Below are positions 7,134 to 16,577 of a stretch of DNA of 64,000 bases, piece by piece. Every line of letters starts with the position of its first letter. The first letter of the stretch is position 1. Both the position numbers and the translations under genes were made by a program. The stretch is from Trypanosoma brucei gambiense DAL972 (lineage: Eukaryota; Euglenozoa; Kinetoplastea; Trypanosomatida; Trypanosomatidae): the NCBI RefSeq assembly GCF_000210295.1, contig NC_026742.1, forward strand, positions 62,001-126,000, given 5' to 3'. The notes under the pieces were generated by a model. That model was not told where the DNA came from. It saw nothing but the letters and a program-made list of their open reading frames with translations, and ran no database searches.

Positions 7134-9086
7134 CTATCTCACGTCATATGACAACCCTTTATGATGAGAGGGCGGTGCCGTACCATTCATCATCACACCT
7201 GATTTCAAAGTTTTTGGGCGGTTGGAAGCCGCAGCATGCGGGGCGCCGCTACAATTATTGTCGGCATCATCCTCATCATCAAAACATAACCTCAAAGCGC
7301 AGCTAGCCACTTCATACTCCTCATGATCACTCGGACTGCTGCCCCGGCCGTTAATGCGATGATAGCCCCTAATATCACGGCGATATCTTGCGGAGGTAGG
7401 CGGCGCAAATGCGAAAGAAGAGTGTGTTGAGGTTCCTAATTGCACATGATGTTGCCCGGTGGTAGTCCCACTGCCGTCGCTTGCACTGTTGTGTAACCGA
7501 ATACCACTGTAACTCACACCATAACTTGATGTCCCAACGTCATCACGACTACACTTCGATGTGGCTGCCGCGGCTACGACGGGAGTGTGACTGATCGGAG
7601 AAGCACTGTGGAGCCACTCGCTGTGAGTCTGAGATACGATACTGGGGGTACTTACGTTGCTCAAACTTTGCATGCATTCTGTTGATCGCAGAGGGCTTAT
7701 AGTTATGTTGCTTGCGCTCGTACCAGAATAATCATCCACGGGACAACGGACTCTTTCTGTGGTGGTGCGAACTCGAACAATATCAGAAGCCGAGGGGCAA
7801 CTCAATGTTGTACTTTTATCCATATCTTTATGGTTGTGGCTGTGGTTGACGACGCAGTTGGTGCCAGTATGATGAACCGGCTCCGGAACATTCAACGTGG
7901 GTGCTCGGCTGCAGCACCACGACTCTTTTTTCTGCTGAATCCATCGGGTGCCATTTTTGGTTGTGTCAAAACTACCTTGGTGTTGTAACACCGGCTCCTC
8001 AGCACGTGCTCGGTACTTACTCTCGATGTAACGGTTGCTTATGCGACAATTACAGTCCCCTCTCATGAACGGGTGGTTCAACGCCTCCTGGCACGAAAAC
8101 CGCAAGGCCTCATCCACGCGCAAAAGTCCTTGGAGGAAATGTCGTGCCGTTGGTGACAACTGTGAAGGGTAACGAATGGCACCGGAGGCAATGCATGAAC
8201 ACACGTCTCGTGCATCTAACATCTCGAAGGGCAGGAAACCGCAAAGCATACGATATGCTACTACACCAACAGCCCACAAATCAGCTTTGGTAGTGCAACC
8301 ACGCTTCAGCACTTGTTCAGGTGCTAGATAGTCCAGCGTGCCACAAACCGTATGGCGTCTGCAATACCGAGGGTCGCTGTTGTTTACGCGCACGGCCCAA
8401 GAGAAATCGGCGAGAAGCAGCTTTTCTCCATGAAAAAGGATGTTATCTGGCTTTACATCACGGTGAATGATGTCCCTCTCGTGCAAAAAAGCCAATGCCG
8501 ACAGAAGCTGTAGGAGAATGGTACGCACCTTATCATCAGGAAGAGAGGATCTCTGCTCCTTTTCTCTGTAGCAATCAAGCAAATCCTGTAGGGTTCCACT
8601 ATCTGCATATTCTAGCACTAGAACGATCCGCACATCATCCCAAAAGTACGCAAAAAGACGCAGAACATTCTTGTGGTAGCGCCCAGCGTATTCCTGTAAT
8701 TCCACTTCACGTTGTAGTTGGTGGGCAAGGCTGTGAAAGCGAATCATATCCTTTGAAATGCATTTGAGGACCACAGCGCATTTGCTCTGCTTCTCCCTAG
8801 CAAGGTAAACTTTCCCAAAACGGCCTTCGTCAAGTTTTCGTATTATAACAAAATCGTCCAAAGACCACATGGAACGGTCCGCTGCGTGGTTCTGATGTTT
8901 ACCGGGGGAAGGGGTTCGGTTAAATTGAAAACTTGCATCAGATGTCGAAGAAACATTCGCTACGACTGGGGATGGCGTTTCATCCAACTTAAAAGCTCCC
9001 GTGTCGCACCATTTCCCATGGCTGGCAGGAGTTCCTCTCTGCGCGCCGTCGTCACGTAAAGACGGCTCGCACAGACGTGTGCTCAT
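7134..9086 (-). CDS. AUK3: Aurora-like protein kinase, AUK3 type
   Basis: A 650-residue Ser/Thr kinase. A 75-residue N-terminal tail with two TPSP sites precedes the kinase domain (about residues 78-341), and a 300-residue Ser/Thr-rich tail without a recognised domain follows. Catalytic elements present are K108, E127 in the C-helix, HRDVKPDN with D210, APE, and the Aurora hallmark CGTLDYL. T246 in RRHTVCGT matches the activating threonine of Aurora A. WSLDDFVIIRKL at the domain start is also Aurora-like. Two key positions are odd: the first glycine of the nucleotide loop is Asp86, and DFG is DFS (227-229), although the metal-binding Asp remains. The kinase is probably active but perhaps altered in regulation. 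The long C-tail separates it from the short AUK1 type. Role unknown; AUK1 is the mitotic member. Confidence 0.85.
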   Translation of the reverse strand: MSTRLCEPSLRDDGAQRGTPASHGKWCDTGAFKLDETPSPVVANVSSTSDASFQFNRTPSPGKHQNHAADRSMWSLDDFVIIRKLDEGRFGKVYLAREKQSKCAVVLKCISKDMIRFHSLAHQLQREVELQEYAGRYHKNVLRLFAYFWDDVRIVLVLEYADSGTLQDLLDCYREKEQRSSLPDDKVRTILLQLLSALAFLHERDIIHRDVKPDNILFHGEKLLLADFSWAVRVNNSDPRYCRRHTVCGTLDYLAPEQVLKRGCTTKADLWAVGVVAYRMLCGFLPFEMLDARDVCSCIASGAIRYPSQLSPTARHFLQGLLRVDEALRFSCQEALNHPFMRGDCNCRISNRYIESKYRARAEEPVLQHQGSFDTTKNGTRWIQQKKESWCCSRAPTLNVPEPVHHTGTNCVVNHSHNHKDMDKSTTLSCPSASDIVRVRTTTERVRCPVDDYSGTSASNITISPLRSTECMQSLSNVSTPSIVSQTHSEWLHSASPISHTPVVAAAATSKCSRDDVGTSSYGVSYSGIRLHNSASDGSGTTTGQHHVQLGTSTHSSFAFAPPTSARYRRDIRGYHRINGRGSSPSDHEEYEVASCALRLCFDDEDDADNNCSGAPHAAASNRPKTLKSGVMMNGTAPPSHHKGLSYDVR

Positions 9087-9764
9087 GTATGATCACTATG
9101 GCAAGCGAATATATATATGTATATATATTTGTGTATAAATATGTGATATATAAAACACCTGAAGGACACAAAAGAAGAAACCCTTGTGCCCCCTTCAAAA
9201 AAAAAAAAATACTATATATGTTATAACCAATGTCTCCTCCAACGGCCACAAAGATCACTGAAAAAGCAGGGAGGAGGAAAAAAAAAAGAGAGAGAGAAAC
9301 AAGGAAGATGCCAAGGAAAGTAAAAGGAAATAACAACTCAGAAGCAAAGATAGCACTCGCAACTTGAACAACTTAACTCACTCAGCACAAAACTCTTTTT
9401 TTTTCTTCAAAAAAAAAAAAATGCAACAAGTGAAAAAAAAAACATATATCACTTCTGAGTATCGCGTCACGCGGAGTGCAACAACACAACTTCATGTTGT
9501 TTTGTTTCGCTGTTTTGGTCGCTTCAGCACACACAACTGCCGGCAAGTACCAAATTCCATATCCAACCAAACTGCAAAATCACGTGTGCGAAACAAGTAC
9601 CGGTCGTTAAATTACGAAGGCGAGAAGAGCAAAGAAGTCACGGAGTTGTAACGTCGCACACTAAAGTGACCGCGTATGTCCATAAGCAAAGATACCTTCG
9701 AAGACTAAGAAAAGAGAACGTCAGAACATCGCTGGTTCGTAGTTATACCCCACACACCAGTTTC
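9087..9764. other. Intergenic region between BRCC36 and the Aurora-like kinase
   Basis: It holds several TA/TATG repeats (about 9108-9130) and T-rich tracts on the minus strand (about 9197-9209, 9275-9300 and 9409-9420) that can act as splice signals for the kinase. The short frames here are not convincing. Confidence 0.6.
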
Positions 9765-10598
9765 TCACTTGGAAATACGCAGCCGGTTCTCCAGAGCGAC
9801 AACTTTCGTTTCCAGTTCGTCATTGGCGCGCAGCAAATATAATAGAGCAGGTTCCGCTATCAATTTGTTCAGCGTGTAGAATTGAGCATCCTGCAAACCG
9901 CGTGCCGCCTCTACGGCATCAGCCATCCCACCACATCGCTGACGAACGAGTTCCACGGCCGCCTCCACTTCCGTTCGAAACGTTTGTAAAAGCCGGTATG
10001 TTATATCAATCACAGGTGGTGATTTCAGCGGCATCTGGGAAATGGGAACAACCTCCAACTCCACCATCTCATGTGTTTCACCAGGTCCCGTACGGAAGCA
10101 GTGAATAGATGTGGCATTCCGCTGCGTGCTGTCGCAGTAGAAAACACTGAATATGAGACCCACCCATCCACTCTCCAGCATTTGGTATGACAGTTGCGAG
10201 CGAAGGTCCACGTGCGAGGGATATGGTGTAATACGTGGATGGCTGTGATACCAACCTATAACCCGTGTATGTGTCCCCACTACCTCTGTGCAACGCTCTG
10301 CTTCCTCACTAGCGCCGGAAAGCACCTCAGGCGCAGTTTCCACACGGTCCGAGCGACGCACGCTGCGCTGCACTACCCACGAATCCCACACGTTGGCTTC
10401 CTTGTATAAAATAGGGCTGGAACGGAAATCGTCACTTCCAACATCCGAATATGGATCGGAGTCCTTTGCAACACATATTTCCCCGAGCAGTAAACCCATC
10501 ACCTCCTCCTGCTCCGTGGAGAATGCATGGGCGTAGCATGCCTGAACAACCGTATCCGCCACACGGACCTTTTTCAATGGCGCATGCTTCGCCTCCAT
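9765..10598 (-). CDS. BRCC36-type JAMM/MPN+ deubiquitinase
   Basis: A zinc metalloprotease of the MPN+ family. In animals BRCC36 cuts Lys63-linked ubiquitin chains within the BRISC and BRCA1-A complexes. The JAMM motif is complete: E32 in EEVMGLLLGE, then H118-x-H120-x7-S128-x2-D131 in HSHPRITPYPSHVD. GWYHSHP, PSHVD, the following LSYQML and GWVGLIFS closely resemble BRCC36 rather than RPN11 or CSN5. The length (277) is near that of the family. Between the Glu and the HxH an extra acidic, Ser-rich insert (about residues 45-105) is longer than usual. A helical C-terminal part matches the region that pairs with the Abraxas-type scaffold in other species; no scaffold is in this window. A pyrimidine tract and AG lie only about 18 bases upstream of the ATG. 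The gene symbol is left blank because no trypanosome name is known to me. Confidence 0.88.
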   Translation of the reverse strand: MEAKHAPLKKVRVADTVVQACYAHAFSTEQEEVMGLLLGEICVAKDSDPYSDVGSDDFRSSPILYKEANVWDSWVVQRSVRRSDRVETAPEVLSGASEEAERCTEVVGTHTRVIGWYHSHPRITPYPSHVDLRSQLSYQMLESGWVGLIFSVFYCDSTQRNATSIHCFRTGPGETHEMVELEVVPISQMPLKSPPVIDITYRLLQTFRTEVEAAVELVRQRCGGMADAVEAARGLQDAQFYTLNKLIAEPALLYLLRANDELETKVVALENRLRISK

Positions 10599-10615
10599 GA
10601 AGAAGAAAAGTCACA

Positions 10616-10650
10616 CTACGAAACAGGGGGAGAAGGAAAAGAAAATTCGC
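10616..10650 (-). promoter_or_regulatory. Predicted spliced-leader acceptor of the BRCC36-like gene
   Basis: The minus strand has a T/C-rich tract of about 30 bases ending CGTAG with the AG at 10616, leaving a leader of about 18 bases. This supports the chosen ATG. Confidence 0.6.
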
Positions 10651-10891
10651 AGATCCAGACTTCGCATCCACATCGGAAGCACAACAGAATTTAAAAATAT
10701 ATATATATATATGTATGTATAGAAGAAGAGACACAGGGATACGGTCAAACAGTTATCGATGAACTTATGCACACTGTGCCGAAGATGACACGAGCAAAAT
10801 CAAACAACTCAGTACAGCAGATGGAAAACCAACGAAATGGCACCGACACACGAGCGCATGTACATGTAAACACACGCGGAAATTTATACGA

Positions 10892-10916
10892 AATATATAT
10901 ATATATATATATATAT
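10892..10916. repeat. (TA)n microsatellite
   Basis: About twelve perfect TA units in noncoding DNA upstream of the BRCC36-like gene. Confidence 0.9.
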
Positions 10917-11512
10917 GACAATGGGGAAGCCGACTTTTACTCCCTTTTCCTTTGTTTCCTCATGTGAAATGTTCGAGATGATATCAGCGGTTACGGGGAG
11001 TTTGGAGGACAAATAAACAAATAAGAACAGCAAACTAAAATCACCGACGCGGACAACTACCAACACAAAAATATACAGCCCGGTTACACATATGCGTATG
11101 CGGAGGCATAGGTACTTGTATAACATGGATGTATGCATATGCACCTGAATGCAAAAAAATGTAGATATATAGATAAGGATATAGATATAGATATATAAGA
11201 CTGGAGCAATTAACAACCTAATACACACGCTGCATAGTCACTTCATAAACATTCCACTACGCTGCAACCACTGGTTCTTGGCACCTCCCATCCTCCTACT
11301 CTATATAATTATTCCATCTCCCTTTTTGTACCTTCCTCGTTTTTTATTCCCCTGTATAGTCGACATTGTTGCCGTCTATGTCCTCTAAAAAACACCCAAA
11401 AACAAGTAACGAAACACCAAATGAAATTAAAAAAAAAAACGCACAAGCTGGCGCACATAACCTCTATGTACAAACTCGTTGGAAAAGAGCTCCACACGTC
11501 TCAACTGCACTC

Positions 11513-13318
11513 TTACAATTGGGTTTGTCCAATTGATTGGCATTTACTGAAACCTTGATTCTCTATAACTGTGCGGAACAAAGACACTACAGTGTGCTGC
11601 GGTAGTTCACCAACAAGCTCCCATACCTGTGGCTCCTCTTGAAGCAGAGTGAAAAAATTTCCCCCCACATATTTGATGGCACGCTCGTGTAACTCCGGGA
11701 CCTGATGTTTTGTTGAGTACATGAGCATTCGGAGAGCGTTCTGATAATTAAATGCCTCGTCGGCCTCTTTTTTTAACCGTCCATCCATACCAAATACGGC
11801 ATGCATCTTCAGAACAATGGCAACATCCTCCGCCGAAAAGTCGTGTTGAGAATCGATGTGGTGAGAGTAAATAGCCGCGAGCAGCTTGTGCCATGCGCGT
11901 TGAGAAAAGTCAAACTCCTCCGAAGTGAATGACAGCTGAGATGACGGCAATTTGGAGCCCATCGCCTGTGAGAAAAGAATGCAACGTGAGGCAAGAACAA
12001 ACCGATGAGCCTTCAGCACAAACTTCTGGGGACCAACAGTTAAATTTATGTCACTGTATTCACCAGACTCTGCCAACCACGTCAGCTGCTTGCTAAGAGT
12101 ATTCTTTACGGCGGGAATGCAAATTGGCGGCACCGTCTCCTGGCTGCGAAGTATCAGTGACAGTCGACGGAAGAGGTGACCGGGTATTTCCTCAAACTTC
12201 GGGTCTTGAATGAGTGTGTCGTAGTTTTCAAGCAGTGCCGACAAATAGAGTGCATTAAGCACCTCATCAGCCGCGTTAAATCGCGTCAACGCAATGTTAA
12301 GGATATTTTCGGACGTCAGAAGCGGCTCCACGAACCTCACGCACAGGCTGCAAAGATCATAGAATTCGCAGGCAGCTCCCAGAAGATACAAATCTAAAAG
12401 CGCCTCCGCCGACATAACGCCTTGCTCCGGGAGTTCTTCCGTGTATATGTAACGAAGGAAGGCGGAAAAAACAGCCGACGATACGGAAATGGCAACACTA
12501 CATCCGGGTTGTAATGGTAGTATTGCAGCTGGAAGGATGGGGCGCATACGGGCAGCCACGATGCAGCGATGTGCCTTAAAACAACCGCCTTCCACTTCAA
12601 ATGTCATATCCGCAAGCCCCTCCAGATGCTCGAAAGGGTATAAAAGGGGTGCCCGCAATGGTATAGTCAAAGGACTTGGGATGAAGCTATTCCCAGGGGC
12701 TTGTGTGAAACGTTGGTTGTTTGAAGGAGAGCGGTGCACACTGCCGTTCACTCGGTCCCCGGCGTGACCTCTACGAGCGGAAGAATCTGCATCTCGATGT
12801 CGGTCCACATTTGCAGGACATGGGTTAGAGGAAATGCTGAGGGAGCGCCTCCGCTGCGACTCATTTGTATCACAAACCATTAGCAAAACCTCTATATCTA
12901 TGAAGTAAGCATTGGATGCTTCATCTCGGTAAAGAAACTCACTCTGCGCACCAGTCAGTTGTCGGAGTGGCACAAAATGATTCACTCCCCACGCGCTACC
13001 GGTTTTCTGAAAGGTGCACCTAAATGTGGAACTCTTTGACAACCGTGTGTCCATATAGCACACCAAAGTTAATTTGAATTGAGCCACTACATGCTGTTGC
13101 GTGCAGAGTTGGAGATGTACAGAAAGGTAGGGCTCGTTAGATGGTGGAGCGCAACGCTGCTGAAGATGCAGCCGCCACAGATGATCCCCAATCCCGAATT
13201 TTGGACTGCAGTGAACAGTATCCGTCCTAGCAATTGTTTGTAGGATCTGTACAGGGCAGCTGTAGCGAAACCGGACGCTGTTGTTCGCAAGTACCTCCAC
13301 CGTCTCAAGTAGTTCCAT
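11513..13318 (-). CDS. MATH-BTB-BTB domain protein
   Basis: A 601-residue protein. The N-terminal 155 residues fit a MATH (TRAF-C) domain: SPKFGIGDHLWRLHL, PYLSVHLQL, WGVNHFVPL and an FIDIEVLLM strand in the expected order. After a polar linker come two BTB/POZ domains: the first at about residue 235 (ADMTFEVEGGCFKAHRCIVA), the second at about residue 420 (SDINLTVG then FVLKAHRFVLASR). MATH-BTB proteins such as SPOP and BPM bring substrates to CUL3 ubiquitin ligases. A second BTB in the same chain is less common and could allow self-pairing. The CUL3 role is inferred from domains only. The start is the first ATG, placed about 26 bases after a strong pyrimidine tract and AG. Confidence 0.85.
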   Translation of the reverse strand: MELLETVEVLANNSVRFRYSCPVQILQTIARTDTVHCSPKFGIGDHLWRLHLQQRCAPPSNEPYLSVHLQLCTQQHVVAQFKLTLVCYMDTRLSKSSTFRCTFQKTGSAWGVNHFVPLRQLTGAQSEFLYRDEASNAYFIDIEVLLMVCDTNESQRRRSLSISSNPCPANVDRHRDADSSARRGHAGDRVNGSVHRSPSNNQRFTQAPGNSFIPSPLTIPLRAPLLYPFEHLEGLADMTFEVEGGCFKAHRCIVAARMRPILPAAILPLQPGCSVAISVSSAVFSAFLRYIYTEELPEQGVMSAEALLDLYLLGAACEFYDLCSLCVRFVEPLLTSENILNIALTRFNAADEVLNALYLSALLENYDTLIQDPKFEEIPGHLFRRLSLILRSQETVPPICIPAVKNTLSKQLTWLAESGEYSDINLTVGPQKFVLKAHRFVLASRCILFSQAMGSKLPSSQLSFTSEEFDFSQRAWHKLLAAIYSHHIDSQHDFSAEDVAIVLKMHAVFGMDGRLKKEADEAFNYQNALRMLMYSTKHQVPELHERAIKYVGGNFFTLLQEEPQVWELVGELPQHTVVSLFRTVIENQGFSKCQSIGQTQL

Positions 13319-13825
13319 GACTTCTGTGCTCTAGGTACAACAACTCGGAGCAAAGACAAAGAAGAAAAAAAAAGAGAGGGGGAAGGAAATAAGTAATTGC
13401 ATACGCACCCCCACGTACAACTTAAATCAGGAAGGTTCACTGCTAGTTAAGACGCTCGCATATAAAGTTTTCTTTTTTGAAAAAAAAATATATATGTATC
13501 GTGTACTCCCGCACTCATCCCCTCTACTCACCCCTATCACGCAATCCCACTCTAATATTCTGACCCCAGGTAGGGAAAGCTGTATATACAAATTATCATC
13601 TATCCAGATCCATTCAACTTCAGTGACCGATTTGGCAGTAAAATTGCGAAGACAAGGGCATATCGAACCAAACAGACACACACACAAAAGAAGAACTTGT
13701 AGGACAAAAAAAACTGGAGAAGGGTAACAGAAAAACAAAAGCATATAACGGGCTCAACTCTACGGAAGAAGTATCGAACTGAAAGGTGTGTTGAACAGGA
13801 CATGTGCCTTCATAAAGTCCCGTAC
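13319..13825. other. Intergenic region, coiled-coil gene to MATH-BTB gene
   Basis: Besides the splice signal it contains a CA-rich stretch (about 13676-13686) and A-rich runs. No further gene or RNA was recognised. Confidence 0.6.
13344..13393 (-). promoter_or_regulatory. Predicted spliced-leader acceptor of the MATH-BTB-BTB gene
   Basis: A minus-strand tract of about 40 C/T bases ends in CTCCGAG with the AG at 13344-13345. A second AG lies at about 13332. Either gives a leader of less than 30 bases. Confidence 0.55.
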
Positions 13826-15223
13826 CTAAGAAGTTACGTCAGCGCAGTTGTCTTTTTCTGGAAGCGACTCCAGAAGATTTTCGGCAATGGTCCGGAGATG
13901 TTCAACTTGCTTCATGATGCGAGAGTAGGCGTTGCCGGTTGCTCGCCCATCAAGCCATTCTGACACCTCCCGCAAGCGGTCTGCATACTCACGCTGAGCA
14001 ACAAACTGTGCATCGCCTGCAAATGTATGTGTAAGCAAAGACAATGGTGTCAACAGCGTGCGACGCAGCGCCCCTTCGAGATGTGCCACAAACTCCTCAG
14101 AGAGACTAAGCTTACATATGTGGTGCATTACGATGGAAACGTTGCTAAACTCCTTCAATAGTGAGGCGCAGTTCTCTTGCAACCTCTCAGGTAAATGCTC
14201 ATGACCGGCGACAGGGTGGCTCGACACAGCGCATGCTTTCGTGAGTATACGTTTCACTCGCAGCTCGAAAACGTTAGCCCAGCGCCTGCATCCCTCCTCC
14301 ACACCCGATAATGAATGAGTTTGCCGCAAAGCTTCCCGAGTTTTTTGATATGTAGACACGGCAAGTTCAATCCACTCCCGATTTACCTCCATTAGGGCGT
14401 CGCGAATCGTCTGGTTCGGTTCTAGCAGTTCACTTCGCTCCAATAACACAAGGAAGTTGGTGTCCATCACATTTACGTTCGAGGCAAAGGAAGCACAGAA
14501 TTCTCGAAGGTCTTCCAACGACTTTAACTCCTTCAACGTGGCTATCTGTTCCTGGCACCAAAGTAGAAGTTTTTTTTGATCCCTCAGTAAGTCGGAGACG
14601 CACTCACGTTGAAGTTGGCGGCGGTGCCTTTCGCGGTTTAAAAGAGCATTAACACGCAACTGCATTTTGGCGATCAGCTCTAACTGATCGCGAAGAACGC
14701 TAGGAGAAAGTGACGTACTATCTTCCCCTGCGTTATCAAGTTCCATGATAACGGATGTTGCCGAAGAAGAGAGTGGAGGCCAAAGATCAAATGAACTGTT
14801 AATGCCCGCCTCCTGTTGAACGGTGGTGACAATTGTATACGGGGAACACATTAGTGCATTTGATACGCGCTCCCTGTAGTGTGCTAATTCATTATACGCT
14901 GCGGCCCATCGGCGAGCCAATCCATTGTGATGCGACTCTCCCAATGTTTTACCGCGGAGTTGTTGTATCTTCTGCGTCAACTCCTCACGACGGCGTTGAG
15001 CTTCAGCGCACCTTGCCTTCGCAGCTGCACGCCGCTCTTCCACAGTTTGTGAAACGAAGTGTTCCACAAACTGTTTCTGTCTTCTCAACGCCTGCATTTC
15101 CGCTTCGGCAAGACGCACATGCGCCTCCAAGGACTCACCACTCGCAGGGTCTAATAAATAAATATCATGGCAAAGGCTCCCAATCTCGGCCTTCGCTATA
15201 GTTTTCAAGTTGTACCCCGTCAT
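13826..15223 (-). CDS. Coiled-coil protein of unknown function (465 aa)
   Basis: The protein is almost entirely helical. Residues 30-125 form a strongly charged coiled coil rich in Glu, Arg, Ala and Gln. A Ser/Thr linker at about residues 150-175 is followed by more coiled-coil segments to about residue 345 and a helical C-terminus. There is no transmembrane or signal segment and no catalytic motif. The organisation resembles structural or microtubule-associated proteins, but I do not recognise the family. The ATG at 15223 is the first in frame, and its predicted leader is about 275 bases. No functional link to its neighbours, PXMP4 and MATH-BTB, is apparent. Confidence 0.8.
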   Translation of the reverse strand: MTGYNLKTIAKAEIGSLCHDIYLLDPASGESLEAHVRLAEAEMQALRRQKQFVEHFVSQTVEERRAAAKARCAEAQRRREELTQKIQQLRGKTLGESHHNGLARRWAAAYNELAHYRERVSNALMCSPYTIVTTVQQEAGINSSFDLWPPLSSSATSVIMELDNAGEDSTSLSPSVLRDQLELIAKMQLRVNALLNRERHRRQLQRECVSDLLRDQKKLLLWCQEQIATLKELKSLEDLREFCASFASNVNVMDTNFLVLLERSELLEPNQTIRDALMEVNREWIELAVSTYQKTREALRQTHSLSGVEEGCRRWANVFELRVKRILTKACAVSSHPVAGHEHLPERLQENCASLLKEFSNVSIVMHHICKLSLSEEFVAHLEGALRRTLLTPLSLLTHTFAGDAQFVAQREYADRLREVSEWLDGRATGNAYSRIMKQVEHLRTIAENLLESLPEKDNCADVTS

Positions 15224-15905
15224 TAACTTTAAGTACTTTTCCTTTCCCCTCTACGCTCTATTAGTGGTAGTGCAACTCCACACTGAGGTGCCCGTGCGAA
15301 GTGTTGTAAAAAGAACACCTCACACTTGTTAAGCCTCTCACGCACCCAGAAATCGGAATGCTTCGTTTAACACCCCACGCGTCTCTTATTTGTACCCTCG
15401 GCGTCCCACTAACCAACCTTGAGAATATTGAGATATATATATATATATATTTTTTTTTTCTATATGTATATGTCTGTGAGATGGGTAAGATAAGTGACCT
15501 GTAAAAAGTATGAATTAGACCAAATTGTAAATAAGAAAAACGAAAATAGAGAAACAGGGAAAGCAAAGCTACTGCTACTGCTGTTGTTGTTGTTTTGGTG
15601 TTCAACACGTGTAATCAACAGACTGGAGTGTTACACGAACATTAACGTGAAGCGCACGGGATTCAGGAAACATGTCACGGCGAGCGTCAACTTGGTAGTG
15701 ACTCCCCACGCATTAGCACAGCATCAAAATGGGAGGCAACCCCTGACCATATTACTCACTGAATGGATGCAAGCCACGATGACACACCAAAGTTGTGTAG
15801 CCTTTAAACACACACACATAAAGAACTGGTATAAACCGCACCAAATATTATACGTGGACTGTGGCTTCATTGTTTTCTTTCCCTTTGCTTCCTCACAGCC
15901 ACTGT
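15224..15905. other. Intergenic region between PXMP4 and the coiled-coil gene
   Basis: It contains a TA run followed by T10 (about 15433-15460) and a TTG/CTG repeat (about 15570-15595) besides the splice signal. No gene is supported. Confidence 0.6.
15499..15572 (-). promoter_or_regulatory. Predicted spliced-leader acceptor of the 465-aa coiled-coil gene
   Basis: A T/C-rich minus-strand stretch (about 15525-15570) runs without AG to TTTTTACAG, with the AG at 15499-15500. Confidence 0.5.
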
Positions 15906-16577
15906 TTAAAAGGAAGTATCACTGTTAAAGCAAAGTAAGTTATACCAGTTGCTGTAACGCGTACAGTCCTCGTATATGTACTGCATAGATGTGCGCATCG
16001 TTGGTTGCAGCGCCTCCCTGTGGTATAAGAAAAGGGGCATCACGAACATCCACAGCACACCCGAGTACAACCGAAATGCCCAAGGAGGTGGGTGAACAGA
16101 GGTTGTAACAGCCAACCTCTCCATTAGAATGAAAAACAACGCACTTAATATGCGGGAGAGGATGTACATACTCATCTGGACAGTCACAGCACCTTGTTCA
16201 CCCCAATACAAGCAACCAATAATGAACCCCGCCACCACGCTATGCCAGGGTCGTTGCCTCCCCTCTACCAAAGCCATTAGCGAGCGGAGCAGCGAAAACG
16301 TGAAAGCAGTGGCACCCAGTCGAAGGGCGTGCTGACGCGTGGCATCGAATACGCGACGGGCAATGACGCTGTACGGTGCGCTACTCCAAACCAAGTTGAG
16401 CACAAGGGCATGAGGAGCGCGAATACGAGCGCCGTAGACAAATCCGTTGCGGAACGACTTAAGGGCATCAAATAGTATTTTGTACTTACCAGACCGAATC
16501 ATGTCGTCAATCAGAAGTGTGACTTTCTTGGCTGCACTAATGGGACCACAACCCCTGTCCACGGGCTCAGCCGCCAT
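15906..16577 (-). CDS. PXMP4: Peroxisomal (glycosomal) membrane protein 4, PMP24 family
   Basis: Matches PXMP4/PMP24, a multi-pass membrane protein of the Tim17/Tim22/Pmp24 superfamily. FRNGFVYGARIRAPHALV near the start is the family signature; YILSRILSALF and YHREALQPTMRTSMQYIYED follow in the expected order. In trypanosomes it should lie in the glycosome membrane; its molecular role is unclear even in animals. The open frame has an ATG 84 codons earlier (16829), but a strong pyrimidine tract and AG (16643-16690) lie between the two ATGs, so the mature mRNA would lack the upstream one. Starting at 16577 gives 223 residues, close to the usual 212 or so. The extra 84 residues show no family similarity. 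About four hydrophobic segments are visible. Confidence 0.9.
   Translation of the reverse strand: MAAEPVDRGCGPISAAKKVTLLIDDMIRSGKYKILFDALKSFRNGFVYGARIRAPHALVLNLVWSSAPYSVIARRVFDATRQHALRLGATAFTFSLLRSLMALVEGRQRPWHSVVAGFIIGCLYWGEQGAVTVQMSMYILSRILSALFFILMERLAVTTSVHPPPWAFRLYSGVLWMFVMPLFLYHREALQPTMRTSMQYIYEDCTRYSNWYNLLCFNSDTSF

Larger units (their letters stand above)
10599..11512. other. Intergenic region with TA repeats
   Basis: It includes the BRCC36 leader and the 3' UTR of the MATH-BTB gene. TA microsatellites occur at about 10697-10712 and 10892-10916, and GATATA-type repeats at about 11163-11197. No gene is supported; the small frames read through the repeats. Confidence 0.65.
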
